A DNA stretch of 64,000 bases from Thiodiazotropha sp037384425 (GTDB taxonomy: Bacteria > Pseudomonadota > Gammaproteobacteria > Chromatiales > Chromatiaceae). Shown here one piece after another: positions 43,904-52,599 of this stretch (positions within the stretch are counted from its first letter, which is position 1; every line of letters begins with the position of its first letter). Both the position numbers and the translations under genes were made by a program. Below the pieces are notes generated by a model. That model made no database searches and was not told the DNA's origin. It was given only the letters and a program-made list of their open reading frames with translations. The DNA lies in the NCBI GenBank assembly GCA_037384425.1, contig JARROA010000022.1, positions 30,231 to 94,230 of the forward strand, in the 5' to 3' direction.

Positions 43904-44687
43904 CGGCCAATCTTATCACCAGCTTCTCGCCGGATCGCAAGGCCATCTCCTCGCCGGGGGTGAACCGGACGTCCAGGTGATAGGTGGCACCGTTGTCGGA
44001 CCGGCTCACCGGATCGTAACCGAGCGACGCGATCTCGCCGTCCAGCCACACCCCTCGAATCCCCACCTGAACCTTGTCCCCGACCTTGAGGCGCACCAGG
44101 GTCCGATCGTCCACCTGGGCGCGCGCCAACATTCGCCTGTGATCGACCAGGGTCACCAGGGGCTGCGCCTGCAACCGGTTTACCACCGCTTCACCGGGTT
44201 GTACGTGCACCGCCACCACACGACCGTCGAAAGGGGCGTTGATGCGGCTGTAGTCCCGCTGCAGCCGAACCGCCGTCAGCTTGGCTTCGGCTTCACGCAA
44301 CGCGGCATCCGACTTGGCCAGTTCGATTTCGGCCAGTTTGCGCTCGTGATCCGAGATCAGGGTACGGTCGAAGAGCTCCAGGGTGCGATCCAGCTCGCGT
44401 CGCGCTTCCTGGTTCAATTGCTGTGCCGCCTCCCGCAGCGACTCGGCAGCGGCCAGCTCAGACTGATAGGCGCGCGGATCGAGTTCCACCAACACCGCTC
44501 CCTGCACCACTTCGTCACCGGCCGCCACGTTGACCTTGCTGATCATGCCGTTGGCGGTCGTGCTCAGCGTCACCTGGGTACTCCATTCGCTGGTACCCGG
44601 CAGGTCCTGTGCGATCGAGGGAGCGTTCAGCAGCATCAGTCCGAGCAGGAGACTGGACTGGTATACGCGTGTGCCGGTTCGTGTCAT
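43896..44687 (-). CDS. RND/MFP-type periplasmic adaptor
   Basis: 263 residues from the ATG at 44687. A signal peptide (SSLLLGLMLLNAPSIAQD) precedes a biotinyl-lipoyl half-domain (SKVNVAAGDEVVQGAVLVELDP), a coiled-coil hairpin about 80 residues long and the second half-domain (RINAPFDGRVVAVHVQPGEAV). It is shorter than standard AcrA-type adaptors, since the membrane-proximal domain is nearly absent. The start overlaps the stop of the outer-membrane factor gene (ATGA), so the two work together. No pump gene follows. Confidence 0.88.
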   Translation of the reverse strand: MTRTGTRVYQSSLLLGLMLLNAPSIAQDLPGTSEWSTQVTLSTTANGMISKVNVAAGDEVVQGAVLVELDPRAYQSELAAAESLREAAQQLNQEARRELDRTLELFDRTLISDHERKLAEIELAKSDAALREAEAKLTAVRLQRDYSRINAPFDGRVVAVHVQPGEAVVNRLQAQPLVTLVDHRRMLARAQVDDRTLVRLKVGDKVQVGIRGVWLDGEIASLGYDPVSRSDNGATYHLDVRFTPGEEMALRSGEKLVIRLADE

Positions 44688-46000
44688 GGTGTCGCCTCCG
44701 CTCCCTTCTCCAACAGATCGCCTGCCAGCGCCCTGAGACGGGCCTGTTGCAGCAGGATCTGGTATTTGTTTTTCGCTTTCTGCCACTGGATATCGGCGAT
44801 CTGGGTCATGGAGTCGCCCAGATCGGTCTGCATATCGAGCTCATAGAGAGTCCGACTGCGGTCGAGATTGAGGTCCCGGTAGTCGGCCGTGACCTGCAGC
44901 TCCTCGGCTTCCAGATTCAGTCGGTCGAGCTCCAGCCAGATGTCGAGCACCTGCTGTCGGACCTGCAGTTCATAGGAGGCCAGTTCCGCCTCCTTCTGCT
45001 GCAGCAGTGCACGTTGCTCCGCCGTCAGGGCATCGTTTCTGCTGCCACTGTAGAGCGGCAGTTCGAACACCAGCGCCGCCGTCAGTGGATTTCGCCCCCC
45101 CAGCTCGCGCTCGTAGGTCGCCGCCTCCAACTCACCGCGCAGTACCGGGTTGTCGGCCGCTTCACTGGCCAGCAGCTGCTTGCGTGCCGCCTCCACTTCG
45201 GACCGCAGGCTGCGCAGTCGCGGATTCTCCTGCAATGCCCGTTCGACCCAGTTCTCCACGTTCGATGTCATGGCTACCGCATCCAGCTCCGGAGTGGCGA
45301 GGTCGGCCGGCAGGTCGTTGGGACGATTCAGGCTGATGGCCAACTGTGAGCGTGTGATCCGCTGCTGATTACGGCTGCTGGTCATGCGGCGGCGGGCCTG
45401 CTGGAACTGACTCTCCAGCTCGAGGACCTCGATATCGGACGACTTGCCGAGTTCCTGCCTGTTGGCCGCCCGGTCGTACCGGATGTACGCAATGGCCAGG
45501 GCCTCGTTATCGCGAGCATATTTCAGATCGGCCAACAGCACGCCGTAAAAGCGTTCCATGACATCCAGCCGGCGCTGTTGGCGCACCTCCTGCAGCCGCC
45601 ACTGACGGGAGTCGAGGGCTGCCTCGGCGGCCTCCTCCGCACGGGCTGTGCGGCCGAAATCGTAGAGCTGCTTGCTCAGATTGAGCCGGGCCAGACTGTC
45701 GTTGTGGGTCTGGTAGTAGGCAATCTCGGAGGGATCCACGGCACGCAGTTCGGCGGTAAAACCGAGTTCGAAATCATTACTGGCTCCTGCCTGACGATAA
45801 CGGGCACGGGCCTGCTCCAATGCCGCATCGGCGAGCAGTCGGTCGGGATGGGCCTGATCGGCAATGGTCAGGGCCTGTTGCAGGGTCAAGGGGGAAGGCA
45901 GCGGGGCTTGCTCAGCGGCAGCCGCAGCGAGCGACATAATCCCGACCATCAAGGTCAATCCGGCAGCAAAGGTCCTCCGGGACCAGGCTCTCTCCATCAC
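44684..46000 (-). CDS. TolC-family outer membrane efflux protein
   Basis: 438 residues. A signal peptide (residues 8-28) is followed by two repeats typical of the outer membrane factor family: long helices such as LTLQQALTIADQAHPDRLLADAALEQARARYRQAGA and the second-half helix RALQENPRLRSLRSEVEAARKQLL. The protein should form a trimeric channel. It is coupled to the adaptor gene on its 3' side, and its start overlaps the upstream thioredoxin-fold gene stop by four bases. Confidence 0.9.
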   Translation of the reverse strand: MMERAWSRRTFAAGLTLMVGIMSLAAAAAEQAPLPSPLTLQQALTIADQAHPDRLLADAALEQARARYRQAGASNDFELGFTAELRAVDPSEIAYYQTHNDSLARLNLSKQLYDFGRTARAEEAAEAALDSRQWRLQEVRQQRRLDVMERFYGVLLADLKYARDNEALAIAYIRYDRAANRQELGKSSDIEVLELESQFQQARRRMTSSRNQQRITRSQLAISLNRPNDLPADLATPELDAVAMTSNVENWVERALQENPRLRSLRSEVEAARKQLLASEAADNPVLRGELEAATYERELGGRNPLTAALVFELPLYSGSRNDALTAEQRALLQQKEAELASYELQVRQQVLDIWLELDRLNLEAEELQVTADYRDLNLDRSRTLYELDMQTDLGDSMTQIADIQWQKAKNKYQILLQQARLRALAGDLLEKGAEATP

Positions 46001-46536
46001 GGCTGTTTGAGTTCCTTTCGCTTCTGTCGCTTATAGCGGGAGAAATTGGTCTCTTTGTAGTGGCCGTCCACCACGAACTCACCCAGCCAGAGGAACTCCT
46101 CGGCATCGTTGGTGGCGCCGGTGAAGCGGGTGACCATGTTGCCATCCAGGTCGAAGAAACCGAACACCGGCGTGGCCCGCACCTTGTGTTGCTTGAAGGC
46201 GAAATCCTTCTCCTTCATGGCCTGGCCTTTGAAATCGGTGATCTCGACATCGCCTTCGATGTCGACGCTGTAGATCAGAAAATGCTCTTTGAAGTAGTCC
46301 TGCACCTCGACCTGGTTCAGCACACGGGTCTTCATGCGATGGCAAAAAGGACACTCGTCCATCTCGAACATGATCAGAATGCCCGCTTTACCCTCGTCCC
46401 TGGCCATCTGGAGCTCCTCACTGAAGTTGCCCAGCGACTGATCGAAGAAATAGCTTCCCGGGTCGCGTGTCGCCCCGTGGAGGTTGGCAAAACCGATCAA
46501 CAACAACGGCCACAGCCAGCGAAGAGTGTTCGGCAT
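45997..46536 (-). CDS. exported thioredoxin-fold protein with CPFC motif
   Basis: 179 residues. A signal peptide (WLWPLLLIGFANLHGATRD) precedes a thioredoxin-like domain. The redox motif is FEMDECPFCHRMKTRVL (CPFC), and the cis-Pro loop is VRATPVFGFFDLDG. The form resembles SoxW/DsbD-gamma-like periplasmic thioredoxins. It lies in an operon with a TlpA-type thioredoxin upstream and the efflux genes downstream. It probably reduces or isomerises disulfides in the periplasm. Confidence 0.85.
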   Translation of the reverse strand: MPNTLRWLWPLLLIGFANLHGATRDPGSYFFDQSLGNFSEELQMARDEGKAGILIMFEMDECPFCHRMKTRVLNQVEVQDYFKEHFLIYSVDIEGDVEITDFKGQAMKEKDFAFKQHKVRATPVFGFFDLDGNMVTRFTGATNDAEEFLWLGEFVVDGHYKETNFSRYKRQKRKELKQP

Positions 46537-46546
46537 GAGATTCTCC

Positions 46547-47023
46547 CTATTGCCCTTTATTGATGAAGGCTTCCAGGTCCTCCAGAGTCACCGGCCCCAC
46601 CTGACGGGCGGCCAACTCCCCCTGAGGATCGATCAGATATGAGGTCGGCAGACCGGGGACTCGGCCCAGTTCAGTGCTGGCGGCCGGTTCCATCACCAAA
46701 ATCGGATAGCTGAGGAACTGCTCCTCGACAAATTTCTGCAGCCGCTCCTTCTTGATCCTCTCCATGGCCACACCCAGGACGACGGCATCCTTGTCCTTGT
46801 GGTTGGAGTGGAAGACCTCGAGCTCCGGCAGCTCTTCACGACAGGGCGGACACCAGGTGGCCCAGTAGTTGACCAGCACCCATTTACCCCGGTAGTCCGA
46901 GAGGCGGTAGGTCTTGCCGTCGAGACCCTCCAGTTCAAAATCGACCGGCTCGGCATGGGCCAGCAGAGGCAGTCCACAGATGCCGATCAGCAAAAGGCGG
47001 CGGAAGAGACTCCGTGAGAGCAT
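46547..47023 (-). CDS. TlpA/ResA-like periplasmic thioredoxin
   Basis: 158 residues with a signal peptide (LLLIGICGLPLLAHAEP). The domain begins VDFELEGLDGKTYRLSDYRGKWVLVNYWATWCPPCREELPELE, with CPPC, and ends with the cis-Pro region PGLPTSYLIDPQGEL. TlpA/ResA proteins maintain reduced thiols, often for cytochrome c maturation. First gene of the five-gene operon ending with acylphosphatase. Confidence 0.92.
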   Translation of the reverse strand: MLSRSLFRRLLLIGICGLPLLAHAEPVDFELEGLDGKTYRLSDYRGKWVLVNYWATWCPPCREELPELEVFHSNHKDKDAVVLGVAMERIKKERLQKFVEEQFLSYPILVMEPAASTELGRVPGLPTSYLIDPQGELAARQVGPVTLEDLEAFINKGQ

Positions 47024-47412
47024 GTAAGAACTCCGAATTTTCCTAGTAGATCAAACAGTAAGACGACATACAGATCGCCATGTGACGTTGAATCTGACCC
47101 CCATTCTCTGGTGAAATTCAATTTAGTGCAATTCAGGGAAACCTTAACAAAAGAGCGCTAACGAGATGGCGCAAGTACAGCCGGATGTTATAGTTGCCCG
47201 ATGGGTATTTTGCAGGAACCCGCTGCCCTAGGGCCGTTGACACGAATCCAACCGCAGCTGTTGAGCCTGCAAGGCGTAAGCCGAGGGACTGGGACTAATT
47301 TTTACCCATTGGCGTTATTATTCGCTGATATAGAATGACACTTCGCTCATTTTGCCTTGCCGGGCAAAAAGTCCGCTAGAGCCTATTGGAGTTGGTGTTT
47401 ACAGACCCGAGC
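47024..47412. promoter_or_regulatory. divergent control region with a candidate promoter
   Basis: A 389-base region between the divergent thioredoxin and PilZ-like genes. A possible sigma-70 promoter for the plus strand is TTGGCG (47309-47314), a 16-base spacer and TAGAAT (47331-47336). No gene or repeat was recognised otherwise. Confidence 0.4.
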
Positions 47413-49050
47413 ATGTTTGACTTTTTCTCCCATCGACAGAGTCCCAACAAAGCGGCGATCTTCTTCGTCCCGTCGCTCGATCCGTTCGAAAACCCCCTGG
47501 TCGAGACCAATCCGGCAACGCTGCGCCAGTGGGCCACTGCGCTGCCCTTCGCCAATCCCGACCAACTCTGCGAAGCAGTTCTCACCAGTCTGGTACGCCT
47601 CAATCGTTTTCCTGCCGCAGTGCGCAAGCGGGATGAGTTGATGGAAGTCTACCGCACCCCCGTGCTACGTCTGCTGCACGGCAGCGCAGCACGCAAAGGC
47701 TCGGCCTCACTCCACGCCCTGCGGCGGGTGATGCTGGAGATGGCCTATGGTTACAGCCATATAGCGAACGATTGTCTCAGCATCAAGGCCAACAGGAAGA
47801 ATCTGGACCGGCTCAACCTCGCCATCTACTACGCCATCAAATTCTATCTCCAGGAGTACCTCTACGCCTGCGAGGAGTTTGATTGCCGGGCCCAGCATAC
47901 CTATCGGGAGATCTCTCGCCTGCGCACCTTTGCCGAGGAACAGAAGATCAATCGCATGCCTGTCGACGAGGGGGACCACCCAGGCGTCGAGCGCAGTATC
48001 GAACAACAGTACAACCGTTTTCTTCTGTTGCGTCTACTCGACCCCTGCCACTTGCAGGAGGGCGAGCCGCGCATCTGCTTCGAGTACCTGGACACGGTTG
48101 CCAGCGCTGCCCAATGTACGCCGCCTGGACGGGACATCGACCGCTCAGGTCACTATGTGGTCGATCGACTCGGCGAGGTGCCGCCCAGCCTCTTCGAACC
48201 GGACGGTCTGGATAACCTGGCGCAACCCCGCTTCACGCTCTTCAACCTGAACCCGGTCAGCCAACAGATACACCAGTTGCTGCGCAGCCTGGAGCGCTCC
48301 GAAGATCAGAGTCCGATCGCCATGTCCAGGTTGACGACCCAGGAGGTCACTAACCTGTTGGCGCGCATGCTCAAATCCTGGCATATCCGCCCGCAACGGG
48401 ACAGTGAACGCCACTCTACCTCAGGGCAGGTCAGCCTGTGGACGGGCTTGCAGAACATCTATAGCTATCTGACCCGGGATGAGCGCCAGGTCACAGAGGA
48501 AGATGCTGAGGAGAACAGTGAAATCACCCTGACCCAGGCCCAGTCCATACAAACCCTGAGCCAGGACCCCACAAAACCGCAGCTGATCGCCCACCGCTTC
48601 AACCAGAGCCGTTCCGGTGTCGCACTTCACCTGACAATCAACCCGAACGCGCCTTCCATGGTGGGGGAGCTTGTACTGATCAGCCTGGAGGCGGGTTCAG
48701 GGCTCAGCGAATGGAAAATCGGCATCGTCAAGCGGGCCCTCAACCGGCAGGCAGGGACACTCGAGATCGGCGTTCAGTTCATACAGGGTCGCATCGTCCC
48801 GGTCAGCCTGCAATCCACCCGCCGCACGACGAATATGGTAGAGGACGAAACGACGGAACAACCGACCTACGCCGGTTTATATATCGACCAGGGACACACT
48901 CACCGCAGCTCCCTGATCGTACCCAAACACTTCTTCGTACTGGGCCAGGAGTACCGGGTGGAAGAGATGATACCCACCCCGACCATCACCCCTCTGCAGC
49001 TGCTCGAAAGCACCACCCATTTCGAGCGCTACCGGATCAAACCGGTGTGA
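47413..49050 (+). CDS. large protein with PilZ-like C-terminal region
   Basis: 545 residues from the ATG at 47413; TTG at 47386 and GTG at 47395, the latter close behind GGAG, are alternatives. Residues 1-330 are a mostly helical soluble domain without a recognised family. Residues about 385-520 look like a PilZ-type beta barrel (NQSRSGVALHLTINPNAP, EWKIGIVKRALNRQAGTLEIGVQFI), with the short N-R-S-G pattern. A strict RxxxR c-di-GMP motif was not confirmed. It may be a c-di-GMP receptor. Confidence 0.6.
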   Translation: MFDFFSHRQSPNKAAIFFVPSLDPFENPLVETNPATLRQWATALPFANPDQLCEAVLTSLVRLNRFPAAVRKRDELMEVYRTPVLRLLHGSAARKGSASLHALRRVMLEMAYGYSHIANDCLSIKANRKNLDRLNLAIYYAIKFYLQEYLYACEEFDCRAQHTYREISRLRTFAEEQKINRMPVDEGDHPGVERSIEQQYNRFLLLRLLDPCHLQEGEPRICFEYLDTVASAAQCTPPGRDIDRSGHYVVDRLGEVPPSLFEPDGLDNLAQPRFTLFNLNPVSQQIHQLLRSLERSEDQSPIAMSRLTTQEVTNLLARMLKSWHIRPQRDSERHSTSGQVSLWTGLQNIYSYLTRDERQVTEEDAEENSEITLTQAQSIQTLSQDPTKPQLIAHRFNQSRSGVALHLTINPNAPSMVGELVLISLEAGSGLSEWKIGIVKRALNRQAGTLEIGVQFIQGRIVPVSLQSTRRTTNMVEDETTEQPTYAGLYIDQGHTHRSSLIVPKHFFVLGQEYRVEEMIPTPTITPLQLLESTTHFERYRIKPV

Positions 49051-49057
49051 GCGACAG

Positions 49058-50299
49058 TCACCGCTCACTCAGCAGGCTCGCCAGCGGCTGATCCAGATTC
49101 GCCTCCAGGTCCTCCTCCAGACGCGCCATGAGCAGGCGCAAGGCCGCCGGCTCCTCGCTCACCGCCTGTGGGGATGGCAGCACATAAGGGGCCGAACGGT
49201 AGAGTTCAAACAAGCTCACTTCGCCCAGATCCCGCGCCAGTAACCAACCCTTGTCTTCAGCCCGGGTCACCATGCGGGCTTGCTGCAGATCCAGCAATGC
49301 CAGTTCGATCTCCTCGTCATTGGACCGGGGCATCCGCCTGACCAGCTCCCTGATGCTCAGCGAGTTCCCATCGTGCTGCGCCCCCCTCAGCACCCGCAAC
49401 AGACGCAGCACCAGCAGGAAGGCCTCGCCCCACTCCTCCCGCGATTCACGCCAATCCTCCCGATAGATACTCAGACAGTAGGTGAACTCCGCACCCAACA
49501 GGGTCACCAACCAGGAGAGATAGATCCAGATGAGGAAGATCGGTACCGCCGCCAGAGCGCCGTAGATGGTCTCGTAGGTGGGAAATGCGGTGACGTAGAG
49601 GGCAAAGCCCCGCTTCGCCAACTCGAACAGCAGCGCTGCCAACACCCCGCCGGCCAGCGCATGCCTCAACGGTACGTTGCGATTCGGCACCAGGGCGTAG
49701 AGCAGGGTGAAGGCCAGGGCGGAGATCAGCACCGGCATCAGGCTGAGCATCCGGGTCCGCACCAGCATCACCGTCTCACCATCGCTGAACAGCGGAATGG
49801 AGACCAGATAGGAGGTGACGCCGACGCTGAAGGCGATCAGGATCGGCCCCAGTGAGAGGATCGCCCAGTAGACCGTGAACTTGGCCACCGGCGAACGCTT
49901 GCGGCGTACATGCCAGATGGTGTTGAAGGCCTTATCGATATTGCTCATCAGCATCAAGGCGACGATGATCAGAAAGGCGAATCCAACTCCGGTCAGCTTG
50001 CCCGCCTTCTGACTGAAATTGCGCAGGTGCTGCTGTACTGCCTCCCCCGCCGCCGGTACGAAATTCTGAAACAGGAAATCCTCCACCTGCTGGCTCATGC
50101 GGTCCGAGGCGGGAAACACGGAGAACAGCGCCAGCATCACCGTCATCAACGGCACCAGCGAGAGCAGGGTGGTATAGGTCAGCGCGGCCACGTGCTGTAC
50201 ACCGGCATCCTGGTTGAAATGGTGCAGCAGCAGACGAGCGAAGGGCCCCAGATGACGCAGGGGTGAGCGGCCTGTCGGCTGATCGGGCGCCTCGTTCAT
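49058..50299 (-). CDS. YihY/BrkB family inner membrane protein
   Basis: 413 residues. Six membrane helices in residues 30-280 carry the family motifs AALTYTTLLSLVPLMTVMLALF and WAILSLGPILIAFSVGVTSYL, with IWIYLSWLVTLLGAEFTYCL closing the membrane part. The C-terminal 110 residues are cytoplasmic and resemble a winged helix (LSIRELVRRMPRSNDEEIELALLDLQQARMVTR). Once annotated as ribonuclease BN, which is now known to be wrong for this family. The stop is seven bases from the convergent PilZ-like gene. Confidence 0.92.
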   Translation of the reverse strand: MNEAPDQPTGRSPLRHLGPFARLLLHHFNQDAGVQHVAALTYTTLLSLVPLMTVMLALFSVFPASDRMSQQVEDFLFQNFVPAAGEAVQQHLRNFSQKAGKLTGVGFAFLIIVALMLMSNIDKAFNTIWHVRRKRSPVAKFTVYWAILSLGPILIAFSVGVTSYLVSIPLFSDGETVMLVRTRMLSLMPVLISALAFTLLYALVPNRNVPLRHALAGGVLAALLFELAKRGFALYVTAFPTYETIYGALAAVPIFLIWIYLSWLVTLLGAEFTYCLSIYREDWRESREEWGEAFLLVLRLLRVLRGAQHDGNSLSIRELVRRMPRSNDEEIELALLDLQQARMVTRAEDKGWLLARDLGEVSLFELYRSAPYVLPSPQAVSEEPAALRLLMARLEEDLEANLDQPLASLLSER

Positions 50300-50431
50300 G
50301 CTTCACTCTCCCTCCCTTGTGCGGCATCGGATGGCTAGCAATATAGCGCAAAGCCCCCGGAACCAGTGACAGAAAATTGCCATCGCCAAGCCATGATGCC
50401 GCTCCCACTCGCTGCCGATCCGGCCATCGAC

Positions 50432-50470
50432 TTGACGGATTTGGACGATTGTCCTAGTGTTTAGGACAAT
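50432..50470 (+). promoter_or_regulatory. tetR promoter and operator
   Basis: A perfect palindrome ATTGTCCTA-GTGTT-TAGGACAAT lies at 50448-50470. It overlaps the -10 region of a candidate promoter, TTGACG (50432-50437), 17 bases, TAGTGT (50455-50460). This arrangement suggests self-repression by the TetR protein encoded 70 bases downstream. Confidence 0.65.
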
Positions 50471-50539
50471 TGACCTAACAACCCGTCTCCCGCATCCACC
50501 GACGCGGTTTGAGACTCCACTACCGATACCCGCCCGGAC

Positions 50540-51124
50540 ATGACAACCCCATCCACACGCGAACAGATCATCGAAGCCGCCGATCAACTGTTCTATCAAC
50601 AGGGCTTCGACCATACGTCATTCGCCCACATCGCCGAGGCGGTGAACATTTCGCGGGGCAATTTCTATTACCACTTCAAGACCAAGGACGAGATCCTCGA
50701 TGCGGTCATCAACCGGCGTCTGGCCAACACTCGGGCCATGCTGGAGCAATGGGAGATCGACGGCGCGACTGCGGCCGAGCGCATCCGCAGCTTCATCGAT
50801 ATCCTGATCATGAACAGATCGAAGATAAAACGATACGGCTGTCCGGTAGGCAGCTTGTGTACCGAACTGGCCAAACTCGGCCATCCCTCTCAAAGCGAGG
50901 CCAACCGTCTGTTCACCCTGTTCCGGGTTTGGTTGAGGCGGCAGTTCGAGCATCTGGGCAGGAAACAGGACGCCGATGAACTGGCGATGCATCTGTTGGC
51001 GCTGAGTCAAGGCATAGCGACCCTGGCCAGCGCATTCAACGATGAAAAATTCATCAAGCAGGAGGTCAGCCGACTCCATGCATGGCTCAGCCCATACGCC
51101 GGGAACACTCATAACACGCGCTGA
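50540..51124 (+). CDS. TetR family transcriptional regulator
   Basis: 194 residues. The N-terminal helix-turn-helix is REQIIEAADQLFYQQGFDHTSFAHIAEAVNISRGNFYYHFKTKDEIL, the standard TetR pattern. The C-terminal ligand domain contains GCPVGSLCTELAKLG, seen in the AcrR/YxaF-like TetR_C group with conserved Cys residues that may sense oxidants. A perfect inverted repeat overlaps its promoter. It is followed by the yciI-like and tag genes in the same direction, likely part of its regulon. Confidence 0.9.
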   Translation: MTTPSTREQIIEAADQLFYQQGFDHTSFAHIAEAVNISRGNFYYHFKTKDEILDAVINRRLANTRAMLEQWEIDGATAAERIRSFIDILIMNRSKIKRYGCPVGSLCTELAKLGHPSQSEANRLFTLFRVWLRRQFEHLGRKQDADELAMHLLALSQGIATLASAFNDEKFIKQEVSRLHAWLSPYAGNTHNTR

Positions 51125-51193
51125 AACAGCATGCCTGCTTCTCTCTGGACTGCAACGGTCACTTTTACTCAACACCAAAGGAGGCGTGTAGAC

Positions 51194-51490
51194 ATGTTCG
51201 TCGTACTACTGAGGTTTTCCACCAACAGACAGCTGGCCGGCCAACACATGGATGGCCACAACGCATGGGTTCAGCGTGGACTCGATGAAGGTGTTTTTTT
51301 GTTGGTCGGGAGCCTTCAGCAGGGACTGGGAGGCGGCATCCTGGCCAACAACACGAGTCGTGAGGAGTTGCAGCAACGTATCGCCGCGGACCCCTTCGTC
51401 ACTGAAAACGTGGTCACGGCGGAAATCCTGGAGCTGACACCCAACAAAACTGATGCCCGCCTGGCGTTTCTGCTCGAACGGAACCAGTAA
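51194..51490 (+). CDS. YciI-like protein
   Basis: 98 residues from the ATG at 51194 (GGAGG upstream). The frame is open 21 codons further but lacks a better start. The fold is a ferredoxin-like dimer: FVVLLRFSTNRQLAGQHMDGHNAWVQRGLDEGVFLLVGSL, with the family's His-Asp pattern, then RIAADPFVTENVVTAEILEL. The function of most YciI proteins is unknown. It lies directly after tetR and 20 bases before tag. Confidence 0.85.
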   Translation: MFVVLLRFSTNRQLAGQHMDGHNAWVQRGLDEGVFLLVGSLQQGLGGGILANNTSREELQQRIAADPFVTENVVTAEILELTPNKTDARLAFLLERNQ

Positions 51491-51510
51491 GCCCAATACA
51501 GGAGGTGGTG

Positions 51511-52119
51511 ATGAGCGAAACCATGACAGGACCTGATGGCAAACCCCGCTGCCGTTGGTGCGCGTCCGCGCCCGAGTTTATCCACTACCATGACCATGAA
51601 TGGGGTTTTCCGGTCGCTGACGACAGACGGCTGTTTGAAAAACTCTGCCTGGAAGGGTTTCAGTCCGGATTGAGCTGGCGCACCATCCTGGCCAAGCGCG
51701 AAAACTTCCGTGCCGCATTCCACGATTTCGACTTCAACAAGATCGCCTACTTTGACCAAAGTGATGTCGAGCGATTGCTCAACGACAAAGGCATCGTCCG
51801 CCATCGCGGCAAGATCGAGGCAGTCATCAACAATGCCCGGCGAGCGCAGGAGCTTGCCGCTCAGAAGGGCTCTTTGGCCACCTTTTTCTGGCGTTACGAA
51901 GCATCCGGGGGCCAGCGGAGCGAGCCCCAGACCGTCTCCACATCGGAGGCCTCGATCGCCCTCTCGAAAGCCTTGAAAAAGATGGGCTGGAAGTTCGTCG
52001 GCCCGACCACCGTGTATGCCTTTCTGCAAGCCATGGGCCTGGTCAACGACCATGTCGAGCAGTGCGTGATCAGGCAACGCGTGCAGCGGGCGAGAGCACA
52101 ATTCAAACTCCCGCGCTGA
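51511..52119 (+). CDS. tag: DNA-3-methyladenine glycosylase I
   Basis: 202 residues. Base excision repair enzyme that removes 3-methyladenine. The Zn-binding start KPRCRWCASAPEFIHYHDHEWG has a Cys and His as in E. coli Tag, with the partner His and Cys near the end (LVNDHVEQC). Core motifs LFEKLCLEGFQSGLSW, RHRGKIEAVINNAR and SKALKKMGWKFVGPTTVYAFLQA are intact. The ATG at 51511 follows GGAGG; GTG codons at 51505 and 51508 and an ATG at 51523 are alternatives. Confidence 0.95.
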   Translation: MSETMTGPDGKPRCRWCASAPEFIHYHDHEWGFPVADDRRLFEKLCLEGFQSGLSWRTILAKRENFRAAFHDFDFNKIAYFDQSDVERLLNDKGIVRHRGKIEAVINNARRAQELAAQKGSLATFFWRYEASGGQRSEPQTVSTSEASIALSKALKKMGWKFVGPTTVYAFLQAMGLVNDHVEQCVIRQRVQRARAQFKLPR

Positions 52120-52250
52120 CCGCACAGCCCGCATGCCGTCATAAACCTCGAGGGCATGGATGGTGGCATCTGCCCGAGCCGGCCCATCGGCTTTCTGGAG
52201 CAAATCAGGGGGGATGGTTACAATGGCGCCACATTCACAGGAGGCAACCG

Positions 52251-52598
52251 ATGAGCGTCGAGATCTATCACAACCCCCGCTGCAGCAAGTCGCGACAAAC
52301 CCTGCAGCTGCTGCAGGAGCAGGGCGTGGAGCCCGAAGTGGTGGAGTATCTAAAGACCCCACCCGACAAGGTCACCCTCGAGCGCATTCTCAAGATGCTG
52401 GGCCTGGAGCCGCGTCAGCTGATGCGCACCAAGGAGAAGGAGTACAAGGAGCAAGGGCTCGACGACCCGAACCTCAGCCGCGATCAACTGATCGATGCCA
52501 TGATCGCCACCCCCAAGCTGATCGAACGTCCGATCGTGATCAAGAACGGCAAGGCGGCACTCGGACGACCGCCGGAGAAGGTGTTGGAGATTCTTTGA
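52251..52598 (+). CDS. arsC: glutaredoxin-type arsenate reductase
   Basis: 115 residues from the ATG at 52251, six bases after CAGGAGG. The catalytic Cys is in YHNPRCSKSRQTLQLL, with conserved Arg residues downstream (IERPIVIKNGKAALGRPPEKV). ArsC/Spx-type enzymes reduce arsenate to arsenite with glutathione. In many gammaproteobacteria arsC lies beside wrbA and hda as here, without ars pump genes. The upstream frame to 52062 is not part of the gene. Confidence 0.94.
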   Translation: MSVEIYHNPRCSKSRQTLQLLQEQGVEPEVVEYLKTPPDKVTLERILKMLGLEPRQLMRTKEKEYKEQGLDDPNLSRDQLIDAMIATPKLIERPIVIKNGKAALGRPPEKVLEIL

Positions 52599-52599
52599 T

